Notes: generated from the sequence alone by a model not told the origin. DNA of 64,000 nucleotides from Echinicola shivajiensis (GCF_018642165.1 NZ_JAHHZM010000015.1:62001-126000); one strand, 5' to 3'. Numbered from the stretch's first letter, positions 47,592-55,580 are shown. Program-made: numbers and translations.

Positions 47592-48182
47592 ATGGGCAAG
47601 TCAATTAAAACACAATCATCTGAAAAGAACATTTTTGATCGATTTTTAGAAGGGGAATCTATCCCAATGGATGACCCAGGTTTCGAACAGCTATCTGAAG
47701 AGGTAGACCATACCATAGTTCTTTCCACTCAACTGAATAATTCTACTAATGTGAATGAAATTCGGGAATATCTGAGTGAAATCATAGGAGAGAAGGTCGA
47801 TGAGAGCACCAGGGTGTTTGCTCCGTTTTACACCAATTATGGTAAGAATATTTCTTTGGGAAAAAATGTGTTTATCAACCATGCCTGTAGTTTTCTTGAT
47901 TTGGGTGGAATAACCATAGAAGATGGAGTGATGATTGGCCCTAGGGTAAATATCACTTCCGAAAACCACCCAGTGGAGATTTCCATAAGGAAAACATTAG
48001 TGCCTGGAGCAGTGACTGTAAAGAAGAATGCTTGGATAGGGGCAGGAGCAACAATTCTCCCTGGTGTAACTGTAGGAGAAAATGCTGTCGTTGCTGCTGG
48101 TGCTGTGGTAACATCAGACATACCAGCCAATACCCTTGTAGCTGGAGTACCTGCAAAAATTAAGAAGGAATTGAACGAATAA
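47592..48182 (+). CDS. Hexapeptide-repeat sugar O-acetyltransferase
   Basis: 196 residues from ATG (a TTG three codons upstream is less likely). Left-handed beta-helix with hexapeptide repeats from about residue 80: GKNISLGKNVFINHACSFLDLGGITIEDGVMIGPRVNITSENH. It ends with the family signature WIGAGATILPGVTVGENAVVAAGAVVTSDIP. The SENHP His is the acetyltransferase active site in the maltose/galactoside group. N-terminal extension of about 60 residues replaces the usual short one. Acceptor unknown. Confidence 0.9.
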   Translation: MGKSIKTQSSEKNIFDRFLEGESIPMDDPGFEQLSEEVDHTIVLSTQLNNSTNVNEIREYLSEIIGEKVDESTRVFAPFYTNYGKNISLGKNVFINHACSFLDLGGITIEDGVMIGPRVNITSENHPVEISIRKTLVPGAVTVKKNAWIGAGATILPGVTVGENAVVAAGAVVTSDIPANTLVAGVPAKIKKELNE

Positions 48183-48444
48183 ATTTTCTGGTGGATTGTG
48201 TCTCATTTTGATAGAGCTATCCCACATAACAACTTGTCATAACTAATCCTTATACAGATACAAGATTCTGTAAATAATCTTAATCTATTTCGAGGTTGTA
48301 TTTTTTAAAAATAAGAACAACAGTCTGTTAAGGTGTCTTGTGAAATGGGGAATGATTTGAATTTCTTAATTATAGGTTTGATATCCTTTATCTCCTAAGT
48401 TATAAAATACAATACCTTGATCTTGAATTTAAATATAAATAATC

Positions 48445-48927
48445 ATGCGAAGATTACTTACATTTTCAATGCTTTTAGCACTTACTGCAAGTTGTGGTCA
48501 GCAGGTTTCAAAAAGCCATAATGACCAAGTTTTGGAGAGCATATTCCCTAAAGGTCAAAAGGGCCCATCGGAATTTTTTACAGGAAATGCCTATAACCAG
48601 GGTTTGGTTCCGATGGATTCTACCTTGACTACTTTGGTAGGGAATGTATATTTTGAGCCAGGGGCTCGTAGTAACTGGCATACACATCCAGCTGGTCAAA
48701 TCCTGATCATTACTGATGGTATGGGCTATCACCAAATTGAAGGAGAGCCCATTCAGAAGTTGGAGAAAGGAGATGTGGCGACCTGCCCGCCTAATACCAG
48801 ACATTGGCATGGAGCAAGCCATGAATTTGGTTTACAGCAGTTGTATATCGTTCCTAATACTGAAAAAGGGATAGTAGAATGGATGGAAGCTGTATCTGAT
48901 GAAATTTATGATGCAGGAAAAGAATAG
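48445..48927 (+). CDS. Cupin-domain lipoprotein
   Basis: 160 residues. Signal and lipobox ALTASC. Cupin motifs: VYFEPGARSNWHTHPAGQILIITDGMGY (GxHxH type, metal ligands) and LEKGDVATCPPNTRHWHGASHE. Resembles the cupin (R)-mandelonitrile-lyase/carboxymuconolactone-associated group. Paralogous to the cytoplasmic cupin at 51056, sharing WMEAVSDE / WMEKVSDE at the end. First gene of a five-gene operon with gaps of 32, 21, 20 and 5 bases. Confidence 0.85.
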   Translation: MRRLLTFSMLLALTASCGQQVSKSHNDQVLESIFPKGQKGPSEFFTGNAYNQGLVPMDSTLTTLVGNVYFEPGARSNWHTHPAGQILIITDGMGYHQIEGEPIQKLEKGDVATCPPNTRHWHGASHEFGLQQLYIVPNTEKGIVEWMEAVSDEIYDAGKE

Positions 48928-48959
48928 AAATTCCTAATCAAACCTAATAAATCCATAAA

Positions 48960-50153
48960 ATGAAGAATGAAAAAACCGTGAGGGAGAGCTCTAGAAGGGC
49001 ATTTCTTCAACAATCGACCTTGCTTGGAGCTGGGCTGACCTTATCGAATCCTATACAGCTTTTCTCGAAGCAACAAAACAAAGAAAAATTAAAGCAAACC
49101 GTTTCTACCAGAGGCTATGCAGCAATGGACGAATCAGGAAAGCTGATGCCTTGGGAGTTTGAGCGAAGACCTGTCGGGGACGATGACATTCTGATTGATA
49201 TCAAATTTGCGAGCATCTGCCATTCTGATATTCATCAGGAAAAAGGACATTGGGGCCAACAAATCTATCCTCAAGTACCTGGCCATGAGATTGTAGGCGT
49301 GGTGGCAGCAGTAGGTAAAAATGTCACCAAATTTAAGCTTGGTGATAGGGCAGGAGTAGGATGTATGGTTGACAGCTGTATGGAGTGCGAGAGCTGCACC
49401 CATGGTGAAGAACATTTTTGTGAAAGAGGGGAAACTCTATTTACCTATGGATATCCAACTAATGCCGAACCAACTGGTATTACCCAAGGAGGATATTCCA
49501 ATAAAATTGTGGTAAGGGACCATTTTGCTGTACATATCCCTGAGCATATCAGTTTTGAGGAGGCGGCACCTTTGCTTTGTGCCGGGATCACAACTTATTC
49601 CCCTTTAATGAATGCACGGTTGAATGTAGGAGATAAGGTTGGGGTAGCAGGAATTGGTGGACTTGGACATATGGCGGTGAAGTTGGCTGTATCCAAGGGA
49701 GCTGAAGTTTATGCTTTTACCACATCCTCAGAAAAAGCAGCTGATATAAAATCTTGGGGAGCTAAGGAGGTAATCGTTGTAGATAAGGATTTCAAAAACC
49801 TGAAAGCATATGCCAAGCAATTGGGTTATATGATCTGTACAATTCCTTATCAATTTAACGCAGCACCTTATGTGGCCTGCGTAAAACCTTTTGGCCATTT
49901 CACCTATGTAGGGATGCCAGAAGCATTTGAAATCAACCTCAATAATTTGGGCTTGGCTGCTTCAAGGGTAAACTTCAATTCTTCTTTAATTGGTGGGATT
50001 CCAGAAACCCAAGAGGTCATTCACTATTGTGCAGATAATGGTATTCGGCCACAAATAGAAATCATCCAGGCAAATCAGATTAATGAGGCTTGGGAAAAAG
50101 TAGTCAACAAAGAAGCCCGCTACCGATATGTGATAGATGCGGCAACATTTTAA
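48960..50153 (+). CDS. Zinc alcohol dehydrogenase, CAD/YahK type, with a Tat signal
   Basis: 397 residues. N-terminus SSRRAFLQQSTLLGAG fits the twin-arginine SRRxFL consensus and precedes a normal enzyme (from about 48, VSTRGYAAMDESG). Catalytic Cys in ICHSDIH, GHE in VPGHEIVGVV, structural-zinc cysteines in CMECESCTHGEEHFC, NADP motif GIGGLGHMAVKLA. The YahK/CAD branch reduces aldehydes with NADPH. Export of an NADP-dependent enzyme would be unusual; the leader could be vestigial. Second gene of the carbonyl operon. Confidence 0.88.
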   Translation: MKNEKTVRESSRRAFLQQSTLLGAGLTLSNPIQLFSKQQNKEKLKQTVSTRGYAAMDESGKLMPWEFERRPVGDDDILIDIKFASICHSDIHQEKGHWGQQIYPQVPGHEIVGVVAAVGKNVTKFKLGDRAGVGCMVDSCMECESCTHGEEHFCERGETLFTYGYPTNAEPTGITQGGYSNKIVVRDHFAVHIPEHISFEEAAPLLCAGITTYSPLMNARLNVGDKVGVAGIGGLGHMAVKLAVSKGAEVYAFTTSSEKAADIKSWGAKEVIVVDKDFKNLKAYAKQLGYMICTIPYQFNAAPYVACVKPFGHFTYVGMPEAFEINLNNLGLAASRVNFNSSLIGGIPETQEVIHYCADNGIRPQIEIIQANQINEAWEKVVNKEARYRYVIDAATF

Positions 50154-50174
50154 ATTTTAAAACTAAAATAAATA

Positions 50175-51035
50175 ATGATTATACAAGAAAAATTCACTTT
50201 ATCCAATGGAGTTGAAATCCCTAAATTGGGATTAGGTACCTGGTTTATTGGAGACGAGGAAGTGGTAGAAGCAGTAAAAGAAGCCGTAAAATTGGGCTAT
50301 AGGCATATAGACACCGCCCAGGCTTATGGAAATGAAGTAGGCGTAGGAAGGGGAATTAAAGATAGTGGTCTAATGCGTGAAGAGCTGTTCGTGACCACTA
50401 AGCTGGCAGCAGAAACAAAAACATATGAGGAAGCCGTAGCAGGAATCGATGAGTCACTTAATAAATTGGGACTTGACTATATTGATTTGATGATTATTCA
50501 CAGTCCCCAGCCTTGGGCGGAATTTGGCCAAGATGATCGCCATCTCAAAGGAAACCAAGAAGCATGGAGGGCTTTGGAGGATGCTTATAAAGCAGGCAAA
50601 CTGAAAGCCATTGGACTTTCTAATTTTAAAGAAGCTGATATTGAAAACATTCTCGATACTTGCTCTATCAAGCCTATGGTGAATCAAATATTGGCTCATA
50701 TTAGCAATACGCCAAAGGAACTGATCAATTACTGTCAAGATCAGGGAATCCTTGTGGAAGCTTATTCCCCAATTGGTCATGGTGAGCTTTTAAAGAATGA
50801 AGAGGTAATTAAAATGGCTCAAAAATATAAAGTTAGCGTTCCACAATTAGGGATTCGCTATGATTTGCAACTAGGCATGCTTCCTTTGCCAAAAACTGCC
50901 AATCCTGCACATATGAAGGGCAATGCAGATTTGGATTTTGAAATCAGTAAGGATGATATGGAAATCCTTCAAAATATGGAGCAAATAGAAAATTATGGGG
51001 AAGCTAGTGTTTTTCCAGTATACTCAGGTAAATGA
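50175..51035 (+). CDS. Aldo/keto reductase
   Basis: 286 residues, TIM-barrel AKR. Tetrad D46, Y51 (HIDTAQAYGNE), K76 and H109 (LMIIHSPQ). Close to the 2,5-diketo-gluconate reductase-like group that also reduces methylglyoxal and other aldehydes with NADPH. Cytoplasmic, no leader. 21 bases after the dehydrogenase. Confidence 0.92.
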   Translation: MIIQEKFTLSNGVEIPKLGLGTWFIGDEEVVEAVKEAVKLGYRHIDTAQAYGNEVGVGRGIKDSGLMREELFVTTKLAAETKTYEEAVAGIDESLNKLGLDYIDLMIIHSPQPWAEFGQDDRHLKGNQEAWRALEDAYKAGKLKAIGLSNFKEADIENILDTCSIKPMVNQILAHISNTPKELINYCQDQGILVEAYSPIGHGELLKNEEVIKMAQKYKVSVPQLGIRYDLQLGMLPLPKTANPAHMKGNADLDFEISKDDMEILQNMEQIENYGEASVFPVYSGK

Positions 51036-51055
51036 AATTACTAAAAGTCTGAACT

Positions 51056-51454
51056 ATGGAAATCATAAAAAAAGATCAACTCAATTCAGTGAAAGGGCCT
51101 GAAGATTGGTTTACAGGGGCAGTAAGAATTGATCCACTATTCAACCAAAAAGAGAATACTACCAAGGCTGCAGGGGCCTTGGTAACCTTTGAACCTGGGG
51201 CTAGAACTGCCTGGCATACCCATCCCGCTAGGCAAATCTTAATTGTGCAGTCAGGTTTAGGTTGGGTCCAAAAGGAGGGAGGTCCCATAGAAGAGATCCG
51301 TCCTGGTGATATCGTCTGGTTTGAGCCAGGAGAAAAGCATTGGCATGGAGCATCCGCAAATAAAGCCATGAGTCATATAGCCATTCAGGAAGAAGTAAAA
51401 GGGGAAGTGGTGAAATGGATGGAAAAGGTTTCAGATGAAGACTATCTAAGATAA
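51056..51454 (+). CDS. Cytoplasmic cupin protein
   Basis: 132 residues. Cupin motif 1 FEPGARTAWHTHPARQILIVQSGLGW and motif 2 IRPGDIVWFEPGEKHWHGASANKAMSH. Same subgroup as the cupin lipoprotein that opens the operon, without a leader. Annotated homologues are called (R)-mandelonitrile lyase or quercetinase-like; the reaction here is unknown. Confidence 0.88.
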   Translation: MEIIKKDQLNSVKGPEDWFTGAVRIDPLFNQKENTTKAAGALVTFEPGARTAWHTHPARQILIVQSGLGWVQKEGGPIEEIRPGDIVWFEPGEKHWHGASANKAMSHIAIQEEVKGEVVKWMEKVSDEDYLR

Positions 51455-51459
51455 AAGCT

Positions 51460-51693
51460 ATGCCTCATATTCAAATAAAGCTGTTAGAAGGTAAAACTGA
51501 AGCGCAAAAGCAAGCATTGGCAGATGAAGTCATCAAAGCAGCCCAAAAAGTCATTGGCTATGGTGATGAATCCTATTCAGTAACCATAGAGGATTTTACC
51601 TTAAAAGAATGGAAGGATGAGGTCTATCCGAATGATATTATGGGAAATGGCAATCAGGATATTCTTTACAAATCCCCAGGATACAAGATGTAA
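51460..51693 (+). CDS. 4-oxalocrotonate tautomerase-like protein
   Basis: 77 residues. Pro follows the initiator Met, giving the N-terminal catalytic proline of the tautomerase superfamily. Pattern PHIQIKLLEGKTEAQKQALADEVIKA fits. The C-terminus is longer than in 4-OT (62 residues), as in the PptA subgroup. Five bases after the cupin; last gene of the operon, which runs directly into repeat copy B. Confidence 0.88.
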   Translation: MPHIQIKLLEGKTEAQKQALADEVIKAAQKVIGYGDESYSVTIEDFTLKEWKDEVYPNDIMGNGNQDILYKSPGYKM

Positions 51694-51702
51694 GCAAATA
51701 AT

Positions 51703-51821
51703 CTAGTCCTCGTTTGCAACGAGGACTTTAAATCTCAGCGTTTTCAACGCCTTATTCTCTATTTAAATGGCCGCATTACAAATGCTTGAATCAAACAACC
51801 CGAGTTACAAAAACGGGTTAG
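51703..51821. repeat. Multi-hairpin intergenic repeat, copy B
   Basis: About 119 bases with the same four hairpin units as copy A: TAGTCCTCGTTTGCAACGAG, CAGCGTTTTCAACGC, CGCATTACAAATGC, and CCGAGTTACAAAAACGGGTT. It fills the gap between two convergent genes and covers the stop codon of the AraC gene. Confidence 0.8.
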
Positions 51822-52660
51822 TTAATTAGGGTATTATCATAATTATCAATATGGTTCCTAACGTTTAACTGGAACTCCTGCGGTGTTTGCCCTGCATGTA
51901 GTTTGAAGAAACGGCTAAAATAGGACCTGTCCTTAAATCCTAGGTTAAAGGCAATTTCTTTGATGGTATTTTCGCTATGGATGATCTGTCTTTTGGCCTC
52001 CAGCAATACCCGGTCATGGATCAATTGCATCCCCGTTTTATTCAATTTTTCCCTCAATATCTGGTTAAGCCTCTTACCGCTTATTCCCAGTTTATCCGCA
52101 TAAAATTCAGCTGTACGCTCCTCTAAGTAATTCGTCTCTAATAAAATCATAAACTCATAGATGCGCTTCTCATTGATATCCTGCAAGGTAAAATGCTGCT
52201 CTTTCAATTGTATCAACTGAAGTAAAAATACTTTAAGCAGTGCCTTTATCATGGTGAGATTCAATACTGGTTGTTTGTATTCTTCATTCATCAGGTCAAA
52301 AATGGTATTCAGTTTTCTTGAGCTTTCTTCATTGACCTGTAGGCAAGAAAATTCTCCTTGAATATTGAAAATCCGGAAGACATCCAGTAAAAACTCCTTT
52401 AGGTCGCCCTCCAATAATTCTCTTTTGAAGGAAATCAGTAAGCCTTTTTTTCCAGCTTTATTTAACTGGTGAACTCGATATGGGGGAATGAGGTAAATCC
52501 AATCTCCCCGCAGGGTCTGGAAACTATGCTGAGGTTCATGAAGTGCATCTTCATCCTTGAGCCAGACTACCTCAAAGAACTCCTTTCTTCCAGGATCATC
52601 CAGATAAGAAGGTGGACAGTTATCAAGATTTCGAATATAGATTACCTTATCACTCAGCAT
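51818..52660 (-). CDS. AraC family transcriptional regulator, divergent from hxlBA
   Basis: 280 residues. N-terminal sensing domain without clear homology, C-terminal AraC domain from about 180 (AEFYADKLGISGKRLNQILREKLNKTG; ENTIKEIAFNLGFKDRSYFSRFFKLHAGQTPQEF). Its stop codon lies in repeat copy B. It shares a 202-base intergenic region with hxlB that carries three GTACCA repeats, so it probably controls the hxl genes. Confidence 0.92.
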   Translation of the reverse strand: MLSDKVIYIRNLDNCPPSYLDDPGRKEFFEVVWLKDEDALHEPQHSFQTLRGDWIYLIPPYRVHQLNKAGKKGLLISFKRELLEGDLKEFLLDVFRIFNIQGEFSCLQVNEESSRKLNTIFDLMNEEYKQPVLNLTMIKALLKVFLLQLIQLKEQHFTLQDINEKRIYEFMILLETNYLEERTAEFYADKLGISGKRLNQILREKLNKTGMQLIHDRVLLEAKRQIIHSENTIKEIAFNLGFKDRSYFSRFFKLHAGQTPQEFQLNVRNHIDNYDNTLIN

Positions 52661-52698
52661 ATACTTGTTTTATCAGGGTTTTTATCTTTTTCCAAATA

Positions 52699-52807
52699 GT
52701 ACCACAAAAATAGCGAATATCACCCAAGGTTTTATAGGATTGGGCTAATTGTACCACACATCTGTCAAATAGTGTACAAACAGTACCAGCTGTGCAACCT
52801 AGTTTTG
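52699..52807. promoter_or_regulatory. AraC/hxlB control region with three GTACCA repeats
   Basis: GTACCACA at 52699 and 52751 and GTACCAG at 52783, all in the same orientation. The spacings of 52 and 32 bases are near whole helical turns. The hxlB -7 box TAGTTTTG (52800-52807) follows 11 bases after the last. No good -33 box, as expected for an activator-dependent promoter. Assignment to the AraC protein is inference. Confidence 0.5.
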
Positions 52808-52862
52808 TATCCAAGATTTACTTAATCAATTCGAGCCAAAGAAATTAGTAAAGAGTAAGAAT

Positions 52863-53438
52863 ATGGAAACAGCTATCGAAACCAATGGCATTCGGGAGGC
52901 CTTTGATTTGATCATCAAAGAACATGTGGACTTATCTAATAAACTTCAATTTGAATCGGTGAACACTATTATCCCTGTATTACTAGAAGCAGAGCATATC
53001 TTTTTGATTGGTGCTGGAAGGACAGGATTTATGGTGAAGGCAGCTGCCATGCGCCTGATGCATTTGGGCTATTCGGTGCATGTTGTTGGAGAGACGACCA
53101 CACCTGCAATAGGTAGTGGAGATGTATTGATAGCTGTCTCCGGTTCCGGTACTACTTCTTCTATTGTAAAGGCTGCAGAAACAGCTTATAATCACCATGC
53201 AAAGGTTATTGGCTTTACGACCAATAATGAATCCGCATTGGCACAATTGGCACAATATACTATCATAATCCCTGCAGCGGGTAAGCAAGATCACGATGGA
53301 AATATATCTGCTCAGTATGCAGGAAGTTTATTTGAACAGTCCTTTTTATTGGTTTTCGATGCACTTATCCAGCATTTATGGAAGGAGGGAGGTAGTACTG
53401 CGGAAGAACTGTGGAAGCGCCACGCCAATATGGAATAA
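52863..53438 (+). CDS. hxlB: 6-phospho-3-hexuloisomerase
   Basis: 191 residues, a SIS-domain isomerase. GAGRTGFMVKAAAMRLMHLGYSVHVVGE, AIGSGDVLIAVSGSGTTSS and AGSLFEQSFLLVFDALIQ are typical of PHI (HxlB). It converts D-arabino-3-hexulose 6-phosphate to fructose 6-phosphate, the second step of formaldehyde fixation by the ribulose monophosphate pathway. 43 bases before hxlA. The activity is inferred from the pairing with hxlA. Confidence 0.92.
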   Translation: METAIETNGIREAFDLIIKEHVDLSNKLQFESVNTIIPVLLEAEHIFLIGAGRTGFMVKAAAMRLMHLGYSVHVVGETTTPAIGSGDVLIAVSGSGTTSSIVKAAETAYNHHAKVIGFTTNNESALAQLAQYTIIIPAAGKQDHDGNISAQYAGSLFEQSFLLVFDALIQHLWKEGGSTAEELWKRHANME

Positions 53439-53481
53439 GCATATTTAGATTAATATTATCATTTAAAACTTATCACACATT

Positions 53482-54108
53482 ATGACAAAATTACAAGTAG
53501 CCATTGATTTGTTGAAGACAGAAGATGCCATCGCCTTGGCCACCAAAGTGGCTCCCTATATTGATATTATAGAATTGGGAACTCCCTTGATAAAGAGTGA
53601 AGGCCTAGGAGCCATTACTGCTATGAAAGCTGCCTTTCCAAATAAAAAAGTATTTGCTGATTTTAAAACAGCCGATGCTGGTGCCTTGGAAGCACAAATG
53701 GCATTCGAAGCTGGTGCGGATTATATCACCATTTTAGGTGCTACGGGAGATTCAACGATTGCTGGAGCTGTGGAAGCGGCCAAAAAGTACAATAAAGGAG
53801 TGGTAGTGGATACCATTGGGGTGAAGGACCGCGTGAAGCGTGCCAAGGAAGTGATTGCGCTGGGAGCAGAATTTGTGGAGTTGCATGCAGGTTTGGATGA
53901 ACAGGCTGAGCCTGGTTATTCCATTCAGGTATTGATCGATGAAGCCAGCAGGGCAGGGGTACCTGTGTCCATTGCCGGTGGAGTAAATATGAACAGCATT
54001 GAAGGAGTAAAAAAATCCGGAGCGGTAGTTGCCGTAGCTGGAGCGGCCATTTATGGTGCGGAAGATCCTGCCGCTGCCGCCAAGGCTTTGAAGGAAGCAT
54101 TAGCTTAA
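53482..54108 (+). CDS. hxlA: 3-hexulose-6-phosphate synthase
   Basis: 208 residues, orotidine-decarboxylase superfamily barrel. Metal/catalytic motif D60-x-K62-x2-D65 (FADFKTADAG), with ELHAGLDEQ and the phosphate-binding SIAGGVN and VAGAAIYGAEDP. Condenses formaldehyde with ribulose 5-phosphate. The HPS subgroup is favoured over 3-keto-L-gulonate-6-phosphate decarboxylase by the adjacent hxlB and by the Gly/Ala-rich end. Very likely co-transcribed with hxlB. Confidence 0.92.
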   Translation: MTKLQVAIDLLKTEDAIALATKVAPYIDIIELGTPLIKSEGLGAITAMKAAFPNKKVFADFKTADAGALEAQMAFEAGADYITILGATGDSTIAGAVEAAKKYNKGVVVDTIGVKDRVKRAKEVIALGAEFVELHAGLDEQAEPGYSIQVLIDEASRAGVPVSIAGGVNMNSIEGVKKSGAVVAVAGAAIYGAEDPAAAAKALKEALA

Positions 54109-54120
54109 GCTGATACAATA

Positions 54121-54308
54121 CTTAGTCCTCGCTTGCAACAAGGACTTTTTAAATTCTAGCGTTTTTAACACATTTTTCAATAATTAAACAACCGCATTTC
54201 AAATGCATTACCATTACTTGGCGTAGCATATGCTACGCCAAGTAATGGATCAATAGCCGCATTTCAAATACTTTGATTTAGTAACCCGCGTTACAAACAC
54301 GGGTTAGC
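54121..54308. repeat. Multi-hairpin intergenic repeat, copy C, interrupted
   Basis: About 188 bases. Same four units as copies A and B, but split near its third hairpin by a 38-bp palindrome. The flank CCGCATTTCAAAT occurs on both sides of the insert (54192 and 54258). Confidence 0.8.
54211..54248. repeat. GTAGCAT palindrome, element 2 (perfect 38 bp)
   Basis: Perfect palindrome: left arm CCATTACTTGGCGTAGCAT (54211-54229) and its exact reverse complement (54230-54248), no loop. Inserted inside repeat copy C. Confidence 0.88.
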
Positions 54309-54374
54309 ATTGTATTCATAAAATGAGAGGGGAGTAGCATGGAATATATGGGATCGTTATTAAATTTATAATAG

Positions 54375-54971
54375 ATGAATCAGAACAATACCCATACCAT
54401 GCATCCTTTATATCGTCATATAAATCAGTTCACCGATATAAGCGAAGATGATTTTGAAGAAATCCTCGCTGCATTCAAAACCCTCAAATTAAGGAAAAAG
54501 GAGCATTTGATGTTTGCCGATACACCATGTGATAAGCAATTTTTTGTGTTGAGTGGTTGCTTGAACATGTACTTTATCGATGCAAATGGCTCCAAGCAGA
54601 CCGTCCAATTTGCCATAGAAAATTGGTGGATTACGGATTATTTGGCAGTAGGAAAGAACCAAAAAACGGAATTTTTTATCCAATCGGTAGAACCCACCAC
54701 CGTGCTGAGCATCGATAATTCAAGCCAGGAACAACTTCTCGAAAGGTTTCCAAAACTGGAAAAGTATTTTAGAAAAATGCTCCAGATAGCCTATGGAGCC
54801 TCATTAATGAGAATAAAGTACCAATTTGAACTGTCAAAGGAAGAGATCTATTTACATTTTACTAGAAACTTTCCTGATTTCGAACAGCGGGTACCCCAAT
54901 ACCTGATCGCTTCCTATTTGGGATTAACGCCAGAATATGTGAGTGAAATACGTAGGAAACAACTTTCTTAA
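54375..54971 (+). CDS. Crp/Fnr family transcriptional regulator
   Basis: 198 residues. N-terminal cyclic-nucleotide-binding-like roll (about 20-120; KKEHLMFADTPCDKQFFVLSGCLNMYFIDANGSKQTVQFA), no Fnr-type cysteine cluster. C-terminal helix-turn-helix is short (PQYLIASYLGLTPEYVSEIRRK). Directly upstream of the AhpD-like gene, which it may control; this pairing is common in Bacteroidota. Confidence 0.9.
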   Translation: MNQNNTHTMHPLYRHINQFTDISEDDFEEILAAFKTLKLRKKEHLMFADTPCDKQFFVLSGCLNMYFIDANGSKQTVQFAIENWWITDYLAVGKNQKTEFFIQSVEPTTVLSIDNSSQEQLLERFPKLEKYFRKMLQIAYGASLMRIKYQFELSKEEIYLHFTRNFPDFEQRVPQYLIASYLGLTPEYVSEIRRKQLS

Positions 54972-55036
54972 ACCAGTTTAAGGACTTATCATTATCAGGC
55001 ACAATAGCTTTGTCATAGACAAAAACAACAGATACT

Positions 55037-55495
55037 ATGAAAAGCAGAATTCAGATTGAATCAATAACACCTGATGCTTATAAAGGCATGTTTAGGCTGG
55101 AAAACTATTTAAAAATGAGTAGTTTAGATATCCGTCATAAGCATTTGATCTATATAAGAGCCTCGCAATTAAACGGCTGTGCCTTTTGTATAGATATGCA
55201 TACAAAAGAAGCATTGCGCGATGGAGAGACACAGCAAAGACTATTTTTACTCAATGCCTGGAAAGAGTCTGGTCTGTTTAGCGAGGAGGAAAAACTGATC
55301 ATCCAAATGACAGAGGAAATAACCTTGATACATCAGAATGGTCTTACGGATGAAACCTACGAGAAAGCCATGGAACAGTTTGATGGGAATTATATAGCAC
55401 AGATAATTATGGCTATAGTTACTATCAACAGCTGGAATCGGATTTCAATAAGTACTTCAAAGCCTATTATGGAGGAATACAATTTTGAGGTTTAA
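55037..55495 (+). CDS. AhpD-like carboxymuconolactone decarboxylase family protein
   Basis: 152 residues. The redox motif is C48-x2-C51-x3-H55 (NGCAFCIDMHTKEAL), as in AhpD-type alkylhydroperoxidase proteins. Helical throughout. Probably reduces peroxides or a thiol partner. Follows the Crp/Fnr regulator by 65 bases. Confidence 0.92.
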   Translation: MKSRIQIESITPDAYKGMFRLENYLKMSSLDIRHKHLIYIRASQLNGCAFCIDMHTKEALRDGETQQRLFLLNAWKESGLFSEEEKLIIQMTEEITLIHQNGLTDETYEKAMEQFDGNYIAQIIMAIVTINSWNRISISTSKPIMEEYNFEV

Positions 55496-55520
55496 AGGCT
55501 GAAACTGGGGGTAGTGATTT

Positions 55521-55580
55521 AATTATTACTGGGTGTAATGAGTAAATTATTACTGGGTGTAGCATATGCTACGCCCAGTA
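55521..55580. repeat. GTAGCAT palindrome, element 3, with a duplicated left arm
   Basis: Palindrome 55551-55580 (TACTGGGTGTAGCAT / ATGCTACGCCCAGTA, one G-T wobble). A 17-base piece of it (AATTATTACTGGGTGTA) is present twice, at 55521 and 55545, 24 bases apart. Lies between convergent genes; may help end their transcripts. Confidence 0.78.

Noticed and set aside
47837-48156. Minus-strand frames rich in Thr/Ala and Gln/Leu
   Set aside because: Shadows of the hexapeptide repeats of the acetyltransferase; the repetitive composition is an artefact of the sense repeats.
46355-54308. CRISPR array
   Set aside because: The three repeats are about 120 nt long, kilobases apart, internally palindromic, with genes between them and no cas genes. 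Not a CRISPR.
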